A stretch of DNA of 64,000 bases from Cucumis sativus (taxonomy: Eukaryota > Streptophyta > Magnoliopsida > Cucurbitales > Cucurbitaceae). A program made the translations under genes and the position numbers. Of this stretch, positions 25,197-39,800 are shown in pieces. Position 1 is the stretch's first letter; every line of letters starts with the position of its first letter. Under the pieces are notes generated by a model. The model did not search any database. It was given only the letters and a program-made list of their open reading frames with translations, and was not told where the DNA came from. The stretch lies in contig NC_026660.2 in assembly GCF_000004075.3 (NCBI RefSeq), forward strand, positions 17,999,837 to 18,063,836, read 5' to 3'.

Positions 25197-27801
25197 CTAC
25201 TTTTGCGGCTCAACCAGAAACTGCACACAGGGAAATTCAGACAGGAAAGTGGGAGGTTCGATGTCTGAAGGTTCAATGGCCGGAAGAGCCATGTCGATGT
25301 CTTCGGTAGAGAATGGGATGCTGCAGTCAACATATAATAATTAAAAGAAATAATAACATTTAACCAATATAATAATTAAAAGAAATATAAAAAAGGAGAA
25401 GTGGGAAGAGAAAAGAAGGGAAGTAAGCAAATGGCTAAAATTTAACCAACCACGATTTGGTGAGATAAGGAAGTTACCTTAGATCATCATCCAATAAAAA
25501 TGAATTTGAGGTTAAGTTCTGATTGTCCTTGTTTAGAATTTCCCTCATTTGAGCAACCACCTAAAACCGTGCGCTACCAATTACGCAGTTTGCAAAAAAA
25601 CAAAATTCACCAAGCAAATAGAAATAGGGTATAAAACTTGCCTCGTTTGACACACTCTGAGTCCCGTATTTATCATCCCAATACATAGTACTAATGCGAT
25701 AAATTTGTCTCACTGTCAATGCCTGTGTTCAGTTCTCAACATAAGAAAAGCCATATTCCAATAGCAATGATTCCTCAAAAAATCGGACAAAAGTAAAACT
25801 TTTGGCCAGTCAATAAATAAGTCAAACAAAAGAATAAAAAAGTAAAGATCATACTGGGCAAAGATCCTGTCTTATCTCTTCTAGAGATTTCTTTCGCTTC
25901 TGGTGTATTACCTACACAAATGCAAAATGACAGCAAAATTAACCTCAATCCAATGACTGTAGAAAAAAGGAAGGGGAGTCCTAGAAGCATACGTACCAGA
26001 AACCCGACAGCTTGCCTTATATAGTTTAGCTCGTGCCAAGAGGTCCCTGAATACTACAATTTCCAATTCAAAAAATAAGTTCATTGTTCAAATTCATATT
26101 AAATGTTTTAACATCAACCCCAAACCATAATACAGATTTTTTACCTCATCTGTTGCATTGCCAATCCACTTCTCTAGTTCTGCAAGACCAGATTTTACGT
26201 ACTCCCCATTTGAAAACGTGCAACATTCACGTCGTAGAAGAAGGCTACAAAACAAAACATCACATTCAAATTTAATAAACAATTCATTACAACCTCAAAG
26301 GGGCAGAAAACTGCAACCACATACCTATTAAAAAGTGAAATGTTGATGAACGAGAACACCTGAGTAATCAATTTACGAATGAAGAAAGACGGTACCTGAG
26401 ACAAGGAACTTTTCAGGTCAAATGATAATACAAGGAAAAATTCATGGTTAATATGTTCACACTTGTTAATTTTCTCACATAAAAGTTCAGTGTAAAGACG
26501 AATACTTGTTGTGTATTACACTATAAAAGAAACTGAAAATCTCCACAGTCAGGGGCTGGCTAAAGTGAAGTGAAAGACCGGCTGAGGTGGCTAGTCTAAT
26601 ATAATTTATTGTTTAAAAGCATTTGATGACAGGGAGCTACATATAGTTACATTATAACCAAAACGGCTAAAGGAGAAGGTCAGTGGATGGAGATGGGTGG
26701 GGAGCTGAGTAGATGAATGTAAATTGTTAGGAGGTTTCCTTTTTATAAGGAGTTGTTCGGAGGTTGTGTATAAACTAAAAATCAAGGATGCAGATGTTTG
26801 TCAATACCCCTTAAACTGGACCCCAGTTTTGAGAAATATTGACTTTTTTGGTTTTTTTTGTTCCTTAGCATTCTCTCCTTTTCGCTTTGGTTGCTTGTTA
26901 TCTTAAACTATTTTTTAGATTAAAAGCTTGTTTCAGATTCAAAACTAAAATAAATCAACCAACATTTGGATTATTTCGAAGACATACATGATTCTCACGT
27001 AAACGACTCATCAAAGAATCCAAAAACTTTATTATGTTATCCCATGGACTACTAGTAGATGGCTGAGGAACACCAGGCGATCTAGAAGACTTCCCAGCAT
27101 GTACTCGTGCAGCTTTTGGTGCCTGACAAATAGTAAAAAAAGTGCTATGTTATGCAATATCTTTGCCTAAATTTTAGCAATCAACATAGAGTCGAGAATA
27201 AAGATGCAAAAAGAATATGAAGTGGCCATCCCCATAAAAGAAACGAGACCAAAGTGGGTCCATGCAGCAAGGCCAAAGAATAGGCATGCATAGAATAACA
27301 TAAATAAAGGATAAAGAAAAGAAAATTCAGTTAAGTATTTTTAAGCTTTTAAAAACTACTAAGAGAACTTCTAGGAAGCATTTAAGAACCAGCCATGCAC
27401 CACAAAGAAAAGTATCCATTTCAAATCTACTCTTCAACATAAACTTTATGAGCAGCATAAACTTTGAAGGAAAAGCAAAACACTCAAAGATGACGTAACA
27501 ATGCACATTCATCACTTCCAAACGATAATTAAAAACAAAAGAAGCGTCCAAATGTTCAACCAAATGGAACACATAAATTTGAGATAAAAAGTACGGAAAA
27601 AAAAGAGCAGAACAGTACACTGACCTGAATACATGAGCTCAACAATGGAGATAATTCCTTCTTTAAATTATCACGGATCAAGCCAAAAATCTTCTCCACA
27701 CAAGCAGTTAATTGCTGTTTAAACAATATTGCCGGATATCTTGCTTCAAGATGAGAAATCCCATCTTCAAACCCAATATATTTGAAGGGTGATTTTAGTC
27801 C
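25197..27801 (-). other. XI-J: XI-J globular tail with DIL domain, exons 30-38
   Basis: Exons are 27625-27801, 26988-27122, 26325-26395, 26145-26244, 25997-26053, 25855-25911, 25642-25722, 25478-25560 and 25197-25320. The DIL cargo-binding domain is recognisable from [20 protein letters not shown] through [20 protein letters not shown] to [11 protein letters not shown]. The last exons encode [28 protein letters not shown], then [17 protein letters not shown] and a short end FLVEPQK. Intron 36 (25561-25641, 81 bp) starts GCAAGT. Confidence 0.93.
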
Positions 27802-30800
27802 CTGACATAAAAACGAGCAAACTTCAGCGAAAAAAAACATATACAACTTCAACCAAAGCAAAACAAATAATTATTAAAAGAGTGGTACAAACAAACCACG
27901 TTGATTAATCAGCCACTAGGAAAGAATCAATCAACGTCAACACTAGTAAGAAGTTAAACGTAGAAAACATTGACATATATCAAAATTACAGCTCATCCAA
28001 AAAAATAAAGAAATTAGACCTTCCAGTCTCTTCTATCTTTCAACTCAGAGTTCAGTGATCATTTTGTTTTATTCTAAGAGAGAAACTATAAGTTAGTGAC
28101 CATTTTAAGATAAAGCCATAAACTTCTTGTGTAAGTGTTCGTACGCAATACAATGTTGGAAGAAGTTGTTTTCTTTCTTAAATCTATCCTGGGTGTTTGG
28201 TGCTGACCTTCAAGGAAACATCCAGCAAATTTTAGTTGGGGTGCATTTAAAAAAAGTCCCCCAATCACTTTAAGTACATGTAGGAAAGTTGCTTTTGGCA
28301 GAATTATGGTTTGAGAGAAATCAAAGGGTATTCCATGATAAATCCTTCGTTTGGTTGGATCGCTTTGAAGTTGCCCTTCAAAATGCCTCCATGTGGAGTT
28401 CCCTCTCCAAATCTTTTGAAAGCTACAACATTCGAGAAATCTACTCAAATTGGAGAGTTTTTATCTTCCTAGCTTAGTTTTTGTTTTGAGTTAAATCTCT
28501 TTTTGCACTTTTTTCTTAGGCCTTCTGTATGCTCTTTGTTGAATCCATTGTAAGGCTAGTGATCTATAGTCTTTTTGTCCTATTTTTAATGGCTGAATTG
28601 ACAGGTTTTGGCCAATTTTTTGAGGACGCTAAAGGGATGTCAACCTAGTTGAGATGTCTGGGTGCACTTGCTGATCCTAGTTATGCTTTATGCTCTTTGT
28701 ATAACCTTCATGTACTTAGAGGATTAGTCTCCTTCATTTTACATATGTATGAATAGACTTGTTTCAATTTTTTAAAAAAATTTAAGATAAAGCCAGGAGT
28801 TCATTTTAAATGAGAGCCTCTTGTTGACCATTAACAAGAATGTTCCATTAAAGAAGCGAAACGTACTTTCTCAACATTTATAGATGGATGACTTCGATAA
28901 TTAGTTATTTTAACTTAACTCTCACCCAAGATAGGACAAATTGTAAGAGTATATATATGTATATGTATATTACACACACACACATATTCAAAATAAATAA
29001 AATCACAAACTCAAGAAGAATTGCTCAGCTCACCTGAGAAATCCTGCTAGCTAAGCCAGTGGAACCAGTGGAACGCTGAGAAGCTGCGCTCAAAAAACCA
29101 TTTGACTTCAAATTTCTTTGCAAGAGGCATAGTAATGCAGACGCATTTGACAGCCAATATGGCAAGGTAGTATTCTCATCCCCAGACTGAATCATTATAG
29201 AAAAATTTGAAAAGTAAAAGTTAAAGCTTGGATGGCAAGAAAAAAACAGGTTGTAACAAACACTGGAGACAGCTTAAGAAATTTTATCGAACAGATGTCT
29301 TAACATGAAAGACTGAAACTAGAAAATAACCTTGAGGGCGTCATTGATTCCTTCAATTATATAGTCGAAAATAACTGTTCGTTCTGATTCAAAGGCATGC
29401 CAGTTAAGAAGGCATTTGTAGATAATGCAAGCAGCGAGTGGTTTGCCACCTTTAAATCCCAAATTTTCTTTTATACACCTAGAAAGGACTTCATAGTTTT
29501 CCTGTGTGGAAATGCACTTTTTATCATCCATGGATTTTCATGAATATAAAGTTTAAATTGAAAGCATGATATTCAATGAATTATGTAAAAACCTGGTGTC
29601 TCTCTACAGTTAATTTTGTTCGCCGTGATTCAGAAAGGCCTTGTGAAAAAGGTGCAACCAGTTTTGTCGGTGTTGGTGACTCCTGTAACAAAGACAATGT
29701 TTTGTTAGAAGGGAAACACAGTATAACAATTTGCCAGACTGATGCATAAATACAAATATAATATCTTACAAATAGAGTTTTCCGATCAGCATTAGGGACA
29801 AGCACACCAGAGGATTTCTGTTTCACAGAAGAACTGATGATTATGTGAAGTCATGAAATGAAAGTCATATTATCAAACGAAATGCCATATATTCTGAAGG
29901 TACACAAAACTAGTACATGTGATCGTTCATGTATTACTCACAAAATGTCCTACCTCCGATAATGCCCTTGCAAAATTGGGTCGGTTGCTCCTTGGAGTTG
30001 CAGTTAAGGCTCTCTGTCGCAATACATGATTTTCGTCCTCTAGAATGGAGAGTTTCTCTTCAAGACTATTTTAAAACAAGAGTATAAAAAGAACTGAGGT
30101 GAGATAAGAAAAATAAAACAGAACACAAGGAGCGTAAGGTGCAACATAGATCAAAGTCCGAAAAGAACCTTCCATCAAATTTTTTAAAAAGTTAAACAAC
30201 AATAAGGGAAGAATACATGCAACTCAAGTGAAACACAAATATAGCATTTCACATTTCAATTGAAGAAGAACACCTTTTCACGTTCTGTTGAAGTTTAGAG
30301 CATTTCTGTTCAACATCCTGCAACTTTTCAACAGTGTGACTACCCTCCTTTTGTGCCTCAACAAGCTTAACTTCCAGAGCTGAGTTCCGTTTCTCCATGG
30401 CGTCCAAAGCACTCTGTGAGGATTTATGAGCAAACAATTTGCAATTAACATCAGAAATCCACAAACACTCGAAAGAGTGATATTGTTCCAATATAAAATA
30501 GCAAAGTGGACAAGAATCAGAGGAGCCATATAACTAAGTCTCAGCCATACCATAACTCTATATTTTCCTTGTTCATTTGACACTTGACAATATGATTCAC
30601 CTTCACTGCTACTCCGACTCAATTGCCATTTAACTTTAAAAAACCATTGTTACACTTTCAATATCAAGCATGAAGGACCTAACTCTTCAATTCTAGTATT
30701 TTTGACATAATTCTTCTATTCTAGTATCTCCATGAAGTTCTAACAAGTTATATCTCTATAAAGCTGATGGTCTGTGGGTATCTCCACGAAGTTCTAACAA

Positions 30801-33800
30801 GTTATATCTATAAAGCCGATGGCCTTCACATTCTTTAGCATCAGGAATGAAAATGAGATGAGTTCTGCTGTACCAAATCCAAGGAGGTCTGGAGATGTTT
30901 TCTTTACCAAATCGAATAATTGTGCTTCATCAAGAGAATTTCCAACATTTTGTGAAAGGATTTCAAACCTATTGAGACACTAGAACAAATATGTATGAAG
31001 GATAGTTTTGTGTTCCTCTCCGAAGCTACACACCTCATAACCCAACCTACTTTTGACATAAATTTTAAGAGCCTTGTACTTCCAATATCATAAAAACTGT
31101 TTCGAAGAAGAAAACCATTCCCAGGGCCACGCAAGAATTCTGAATTCTCCTTCAAGGACAATCATAATTGAGTGTCTGATAATGTCAAGATCTTTTGAGC
31201 TTCCACATCAAGTTGAACCAAATACAACAAAGGGCGTTCACTATTTTGCATCTTTCTACATCCATTATCACCAAAACTAGACTGCACTTAAACAGGGATA
31301 AACAAGAAGAACAGGCTCTAGGGGGAAGGATGAGAAATGTTAAAGGAGAAAAGGGGCCGGAGTGTGTTTAGGGACGAAAGGAAGGAAGTGAGGGGAGAGG
31401 GGAGAGAGGGGAGAGGGGAGAGAGGAGAGAGGGAGGGAGCATTGATTTCCTAATACACATGACATTCATCATGAACCAAGAGTTAGTATAATTGGTTTCT
31501 CCCAAAATGTAAATCTAAGAAATCACTCATGTTGGTGAGCCAGTTCTTGGCCTCTATTTTGAATTGATGTTTTATTAAGATTTTGGGTTATTATCATCTG
31601 TTTGATTCTCGATTAGATTCTCTTTAATCCTTCTTAGTTGGTTTTTAATTCCTTCGTGTAGCTTTGTACTATTTGATTATTAGTCTTTCATCATTATCTT
31701 AATAAAAAAATTGTTTCTGGTTTAAAAAATAAAAAAAATTAATGCCTTAATACAACGTTTTAAAAAGCGTAATACATCCAACTACCTCAATAGCATTAAT
31801 CATAAAAATTCCTTATAAGCTAAATGAGGAAAGGGATAGAGAAGGCATTTCCTGTCACCGCCCCCACCTTGTTAGTCTCTTTTGTTATTTGTTGTAAAAG
31901 TTTAATGTCATGTTGTTATTATTACAAATTTCATTACTTAATGGTCAAGATAATGAAGAAATTTGAATTAAAAATTTATATTTATATTATATACATGAAT
32001 GATCTCTTTAGATTCAAATTGTACATGTAAAACCAATCATATAAAAAATAAATTTAATTTAGGTTCCATTTGGCTCATGATTCATTTTCATTTTTATGTT
32101 TTCAAAAACAAGAAAAACAATTAAAACGTGTTTAACAAAATTATTTTTAATAAGAGATTGTCAAAAATAGAAAAATTGACAAAATATTTACACTTCATAG
32201 TATAATGAATTTTGTTTTCTAGTGGTTCTTTCTATGGAGTGTAAATAGTTTGTTTTTTTTCTATTTTTCAAAAAACCGCTTTTAATAATGATTTTAAAAA
32301 ACAACCCTTGAAATAACCCATTTTCAAAAACAACAAATTGTCCCTTTATATATAAATTTTGTTTTAAAAATTTTTGCATTAAAGTTCCACAATTTTTAAT
32401 TGGAAGAAGCATGTTTTTGCTTTCTACTAAATTCTTTTTTTTCTAAAACAATTTTCAAATCACAAACCAAACCAAACCAAACCAAACCTTACTATTAAAT
32501 TAAAACTCGAAGTAGTGGTTTTTTAAGTTAACTAATTTAAAAAAAAAATAATAATTAAAAACATTTAAGGAAAAAAATGGGAGAACTCCCGGTGAGGAAT
32601 CAATCCCCAAGAATTCCTTGCGGGAAATTCTTGCTCCGATCCCTTGGGAATGAAACACTCAGGGAGGATGGGAAGCCATCGTCTGCTCCCCCCGCCTCAC
32701 CCGTGGACATCTTTAATTAAACAAAAAGAGGAGATATGAAAGCCAAAGAGTTCCAATCCATAGGATTCTGAATGTTTCACACGATGGCCACATAATAGAT
32801 AAAATTCTTTAGAAAAAATTGCAATATAGAAAGAAGATTATTTGAAAAAAAGGTGGGTGAAAAATTGCAATATCGTTCATTTTTTATCAATAAAATTTTA
32901 AATGTTCGATCTTGTTTGCAATTGGTGGAAAAACCAAAAAGACAGTATTACCAAAAATCATGGCAGAAATAGTGTAACCTATGAAGCACGTATTCTTCAT
33001 GTAAGTAAGAGAACCAATATTGAATACGTGTCAAGTACTGAATCTGATACTTCCATATAATTCCTAGATAGTAGATACGTATATCTATGTGATTTGACAT
33101 ATCTGTTTCTTTTCTTTTCTTTTTTTTATCAAGTAGATGTGTCCCTTTCCAGAACTAAACAACCTATTGAAAAAGCTCACCACCCCAACCCAAAAGTAAA
33201 GAAAGGGAAAAAAAAAACCTAGAAATAGAATCATGTAATATTTCTTCTCCACACCGGTATCCTCCACAAAGTCATGCAAAAGATAACCCACTTGGTTATT
33301 TTCAACAATTCAATGTTCTTTGTTTATTTTTGTGGATTCCTCCCTCTAATCTTCTTCTTCTATGATTGTTCTGACTCCACTGCGCACCACCAACCTTTTC
33401 TATTGTATTTTAATAACTATTGTATTTCAATATTTTCAATGATGCCCTTTGTATGTTTTTTAATGGTAATATGTATTATTGTCATTAGCAACTAAAGAAG
33501 TTTGCAGTAATTAGTGTCCTATTCATAAATCGGTGTACGGTGTGTATTGTGATTCTAAAAGTCTTTCAAAAATGTATATTTAAAAAATTAAATAATTGTG
33601 AATGCATATGTAAGATGATTTTTTATACTTTTAAGTGGATTGAATTTAGCATCTTTGGGTTTAATTTACACCTCCATAACTTTTTTGTAAAAAAATCAAC
33701 ATACCCATATCCTAGTTTTTTAAAAAATGAAGATCGCAATATCCATGTTTATGTCTAAAACATAGAGAAACACAAACAGAACCACAATACCAGAAGGGTT

Positions 33801-36800
33801 AATTGCACAACTCACCTTGAGGAAAGCATTTTCTTTTCTTAATTCAACTACCGCTACCATTTCTCTTTCAAAAGCATACTTCTCCTTCGACAACAATTCC
33901 ACTTGGTTTTGCAGCACAGCATTTTTGTTGCATTCATTGATTGCAGCTAATTTAGCTGCATCTAACTCCAGACTTGAGGATTGCAGCATCTTTTGCAATT
34001 TTAATATTTCGTTTGACTTGGCCTCTTCATTGGAAGCCTGCATCAACAACAATGACCTGTAAGAGAACCTAAGAACTAAAAGCTGGAAATGCAAAATCAA
34101 ATAAATTCAAAAATAGAGAGGGACAGAACAAATTAGAAAGAGAAAATATGGAAAGAAGAATCCATCCCACGTCAAGGCCAATATAACAAACCAAAAATGT
34201 GGCTATTTCTTTCTTGTATCAGTCCGGTTTTGAGAAACTTTGCTTATCATTATATAAATAACATACGTCTGGCATACATATCAGATATTCCATTATTAAA
34301 AAGAATAAGAAAAAAGACTGCAACTAATTTAAATAAGTAAACCAATACTCAAGATGACTAATATTACCCGCAATCTTTTCTCCAAATGCAACCGCCATGT
34401 AAGATCTTCCAACTGCTTTTCAAGTTTGTTTTTAGCTAAACGCAATGCTCCAGCTTCATTAGCCTCCTGCCAAAAGAAAAGGTGCAATGATGAAATTCAA
34501 GACAAAATGATTTAAGTTTCATATCTTATAACACTCGTACTCATTGAATACTCACCTGTTTAAGTCTTCGAAGTTCCCTTTTTGCAAGTTTTTGCCTCCA
34601 TCGACATTGTATTGCAATAATAGAAGCTTGGTGGCGATGGAAAATAGCACGAACTTTGAATGTCCTCCATCGAGCCTAAGATTTCAATTACAAAAAATTA
34701 ATTAATAATTAAAAATATTACAGTCAGGCCAAGGTGAAAATAAAGCATAATTTTTATTTCTAAAAATGAAGAGAAGCAAGAGCAACCTATTGTTTTCAAT
34801 TAATATGACTAAAGTTTACAAGCAAATCAAAATTTGCAAACAAAATACAAATTAAGACAAAAACTTAAAAAAAAAAAGACAAAACAAAAACATAAACAAA
34901 CCACAAAGAGGAAAGAGGAAAGAGAAAAAAGGAGAAAGAGGACCAATCGGGTAGAGTAAACATCAAAATGATGTACAAATAAGAAATTTAGATGTATGTT
35001 GAGTTTTCAAAAAAAAGCTCACTTCTAATTAACTACATTAAAACACATGTTCAAGGTTGCATAACAAAACCTTTCATGGGAAATGGCTTTTGCATTTTTC
35101 CCTTGAGCCTAATACTATGTGGCATAGGATCGCAGCTAGTCAAAAAAGGCATCATCGATCTGAGTGGTTGTCAAGTGAGTTCAATTTCAAAAGCACTCAC
35201 AGAAATTTGTGGAAAGGTATATTCAATGAGTTCACTTCCCCTTCTATGATGTGATTCCTTATGCCCTGAATGATGGGAAGGAAACAATTTTTCTTAAGGA
35301 TAAACACCGCTACATTAAGTTTCCCCGCTTTTTCCTTTTAAGTCCATGAAAAATCAGTAATTACCAAATAGGGAAAGACACTTATTTATAGAGTTTTATC
35401 ACTAGTGGAGGTAAAGAAGGAATTAAACTAGAATATTAACTAATTACCTAATTAACCTCTATTCTTCTACATCACTAATGCTCAAAGTAAGCATAATACA
35501 AGACTAAAACAAAGATTTGAAAGCATAATACAAGACTAAAACAAAGATTTGACCTTAAAAATTAGAGAGAAGCTTTCTAGTTTAAACAAATGTATCCAAT
35601 TGAGCAATCTCAAAAGGATCAAACAAGAAAGTGACTAATCATGAAAAATGAGGTGAATACTTTCAAACCAGATTTAAGAAAGAATAGATTTAACAGCATT
35701 AACCCCAAACACTGAGACTGAGCTTTTAAGAAAGGGCCCACTAGAAAAGGGAGATCATTTTGGTGAACCGGCACCTCTCCTTGTAGTGGTGTTTCCTTTA
35801 CTGGGCTACTCTTCTTGGATGCACATGTATTTTTCTTTATATATATAAAGTCCAGAAGATGCAATCAACATCAAAATATTGAGAGAGAAAGGGGGTAAAA
35901 TGCGGCGTCCAAAATCCCACTTTCATCATAGAAGTTAAAATCTACTTCTATCTATTTACTTGATCAAGAATGACTTAGAGTTGGAATCAGATGGTAGGGC
36001 ACACTATGTGTAGGGCTTAGCCCTTGGGTTAAGTGGAGACCTACCCAATCCCCCAAATTTCAGTGTAATCAGATTTCTTTCTCATACAAGAATGTTTAAG
36101 TTTTCTTTGAAAGAAAATGGATCGTCATAACCCCAAACCCACAGACCAGAGCATAGCCAAATCAGACAGCAAAGTTTGCACATGCGAGCAGCTTCTGCCA
36201 CATGTGCATTAACACAAACATTCTAACCTGAAATAAGAATATATGGTATGCTCACCCCCTTCTGACCTGATAAGGCTTTTATACGTCATATGTGCGGAAT
36301 GTCAATGAAGAGGCCAATACATTACACAAAACCAGTACAAAGGGGTGGTTTTCATTGGTTGACTACTATGAAAAAGAAAATTCATTATTTTTTTTGTTTT
36401 CAAAACAAAGTGTTTGTTTTTAGTCGAAATATGCAGCTTTTTAGAAATTATTCTCCCTTGAATTGTTTTCACAGATGGTTTTTCCTTCCAGAGCAAACGG
36501 AGGAAATGTGTTGGCAATAATGATTTCAAGTGTTTCAGAAGGTACTTGATCAGATTTTAATAGGTTCCAAAAGTTACTCCGTGGAAGCGCACTCACAAAA
36601 AAGCCCATCAGCAGTAACCTGGGAGGGGAATGCATATATCTTTTATTCACCAACGAATAAAGGATTATTTAATTTACCTGAATTAATACCGCAGCTTTAT
36701 TTCTTCTATCGTGTAAAAACCTATTGCGAGTTGCAAAACCACGGATACCGGACTGTATGGTTAGAGCAGCTGAATAGAGCTCCAAATAAATATTCCTGAA

Positions 36801-39800
36801 GAACCACCTGCGAATATATTTCTGTATTGTGGTGGCAGCATTGCTTTCTCGTTTTGCTACATAAAACTTTCGGGCAAGGCATCCTATAAAAATAATAAAT
36901 CATCACAACACCATTTTAGCTAAAAATGTTTGCAAGTAAAAACAAAGAAAACATACCATAGTAGAAAAGAAATAATATCGTGTGTGTGGTCATCCAACTA
37001 GTACCTACTAGCCTAGAGCACCCATGACCAAAAGCTACCAGTTGTCCCACAACTCTAAAATGTCATCCATGTTTCCATCACAACAATTTAGTAGCTTATT
37101 TAGTTTGAAGGTCAGCTACAGCTAGCCGTAGCTAATTGTAAAATATTTTAAGACACAGATCATTGCCCCTTCCCCGAATATAACAATTACAATTAAAAAA
37201 GGAAATTACAGTAGAAGCAACTAATAAACTAAGTAACCAATCAATAATTCCTACATTACAAATAGTAAAACAAATTCAATGAAATGCATGTTTTCCCTGT
37301 CATGATATAAAGTGAGGCAACCAATAAATATTTCATGGAGCCATCCCACATTTCAATTTTAAAACATGAGTACGTACCCACTTTTTATATCATTTTTCAT
37401 GTCAATCAACCTGGGGATGCAACAAAATTAAAATTTTACAAGATTCATCACAGACAAATTTTAACAAGTAGATCAAAATTTTAAATTATCTGACAGATAT
37501 TACATTGAGTAGGACCAGTGCAGAAAAGTAAAACCGATACAAAGTTGTCTTAAACCTGTGGAAAGGTGTGTTTGATGGAAGTCGTATGTACGACTTGGAC
37601 GAACAAATAAAAGCCAAATTCCAATCACATCCCCTCAAGAAGACGGATTTTTTGGAATTATCATATTCATGATACTCGTCTTCACTCAAGTAGTATGGTA
37701 TGCTACTGATGGTTTAAAGCTACCCAATGACCAGAAAAGTTTCTGGTAACAACACAAGGAAACAGCATAACGGGAGAACAGGTTTCAGAGACAAAGTATA
37801 AGATCTCTATGGAATCCACCGTTCAAATGCATTGCTAGGTTAATTTTTATGTGCTGAAGACATGGTAAAGTCAACTTATTCCAATGATGTAATCCATGCA
37901 AAACAGTTATAGCAACACACAAGACATTCAACTACATGAATGCTGATCTCTTAACATTTGAGATGAATATACCGAGAATCACAAACATATGAATAGGGTA
38001 GAGACGCCCAGCCAACTATATGACCTCCATAGAATAAATTAATTGGAGAATGGAAACAAGTACAATGACCTCTGCAATATGCTTGAAGTGCAATCGCAGT
38101 AGAACGCATCAATAGAAAATCCTTGCGCGCATGATATGTCCGTAATCGGCGTTGAATGCACTTTGCAGCATTGTCTAATACTTCAGCTCTTCGAGCATCC
38201 AGTATTCCAATTTGACCAGCCCTAAGAAAGACTTTGGTCCTACCCAACTACAACATAGTAATATTTTACAAAATAGGTACACATTTCAACAGCTACATGA
38301 TTGTTTAAAGTAAAACTACAGATCAACCACATATATGGATATAAGTACAACGATCAAAACCACAATTAAAGCACAGAAATATCCAAAAGAAAACATAAAA
38401 CTATATGATGCAATAAATAAAAAATTCTGTTAAATTACAATTTCATGTTTTAGTTCATGAACTTTCAAAACTGTGTACAATAAATTTTTTAACTTTATAA
38501 ACGCCTAATAGATCCCTAAATTTTCGATCGAAGTTCTGATAGATATACGGATTTTATCTATCGGATTTTAATAAACACCATTGTTCAGATTACTTGAGGG
38601 AACAAGAACAAATTTCAACTTTCAATTTTTCCAAACTGTTCCTCGACATATCACTTCTTCACACTCACAACACATTCATGTACTCATTCAAGATAGGAAA
38701 CGAATAAAAGAACAGATTCATATCACAACTTTACCTGAAAATTTTTTAGCTTCAGCTTTTCTAGAATCTTTTCTGTAATCAATCTTTCATCGTAGCTACA
38801 AAAAAAAATTTGAGCAGAATATATATGATATAACCCACAAAACAAAAACAAATGGGAGGAAGGGAGGAAGGGAGGAAGGGGGACAGAGAGAGAACAATCC
38901 ACATTAAGAAAACAGAGATTGACATAGACATTAATGTGTTATTTTGTATAGAATCAACAACTTTCATTGATAATAAATGAAAGAATAAGCATACAAAAAA
39001 CAAGTCCACAAAAGCACCCATATCTTTTCTGATGTAATTCAAAGCTGGAATTAATTTCTCTCTTTTATTCAAGAATCTATTCTATCATTCTCAATAGGAG
39101 AATGATGATTTATAGCTGTGAGTGTTGGTTGAGTGTAACTAATCAGTTGTTGTAACTGATTAGTTTGGCAATAACAGCTGCCAACAGCTTATTAACAGAA
39201 GAAAACAGCTATTAACAACAACAGTTGAAAACAGGAATAACAGCTACTAACAGACAAAAACAACTACTAACAAAGAATGGTTAAAACAGAAATAACAGCC
39301 AATAGTAAGATTTAATGACTGTACTGTTTATAATTGCATCATTTTCTAAAAGGAAAAGAGTCTCACTATCTTTAAGTCCACCGAAGGCAGCAGATGGTAA
39401 GAGCATTTGAAGACATCAATGGCAAGAAAGGACGGAGAATGAAGATTGGGAAACCGATGATCAAGGAAGGGCTAGGGAAACAATGAGATATGGAAGAAGT
39501 TAGGCTAAAAACCTAAATAATTGAGCAAACATTCGGAAACCGACAAAGAGGGCCAACAGATGGAGCTCGCATTGAAGTCAGCAAGATGCTGACATACAAA
39601 AAGACGCAGTACAACCGTTGCAACAGCTATTAGAGTTGGGTGAAAAAGTTGAGGTTGGCAAATTTGACTCAGACGAGAGGAGAGGAATAATCGTAGTTAC
39701 AAGAGGGTTTTTTTGTTCTTTTTCTTTTGTTTTTTACCAATAGAAAACAAAAAATTATTACCAATTTTGTTTTTCCCAAACATAAAGCAGAAAAAATAGA

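Larger units (their letters stand above)
29034..34466 (-). other. XI-J: XI-J coiled-coil and linker, exons 22-29
   Basis: Exons are 34368-34466, 33816-34037, 30274-30413, 29954-30065, 29770-29817, 29593-29682, 29331-29501 and 29034-29186. Exons 22-25 show heptad-rich sequence ([31 protein letters not shown]) that should form the dimerising coiled coil. Exons 26-27 are a flexible linker ([30 protein letters not shown]). Exon 28 begins the globular tail ([20 protein letters not shown]). Intron 23 (30414-33815) is 3.4 kb. Confidence 0.92.
34556..38247 (-). other. XI-J: XI-J converter end and neck, exons 19-21, six IQ motifs
   Basis: Exons are 38070-38247, 36678-36883 and 34556-34675. Exon 19 starts [17 protein letters not shown], the end of the motor. 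Six calmodulin-binding IQ motifs follow at about 24-residue spacing: [65 protein letters not shown] and [13 protein letters not shown]. Six IQs is the usual number for class XI. A possible internal donor in exon 20 (AATAG before GTTTTT) is not needed, because the frame continues to [13 protein letters not shown]. Confidence 0.92.

Noticed and set aside
33274..33758. Two plus-strand frames of about 72 codons in XI-J intron 23
   Set aside because: Rich in Phe, Ile and Tyr as expected from T-rich DNA; no family resemblance.
36240..36700. Plus-strand frames that might be a decayed retroelement gag in XI-J intron 20 and across exon 20
   Set aside because: No motif could be matched with confidence, and the right part overlaps true exon 20 of the myosin (36678-36883).
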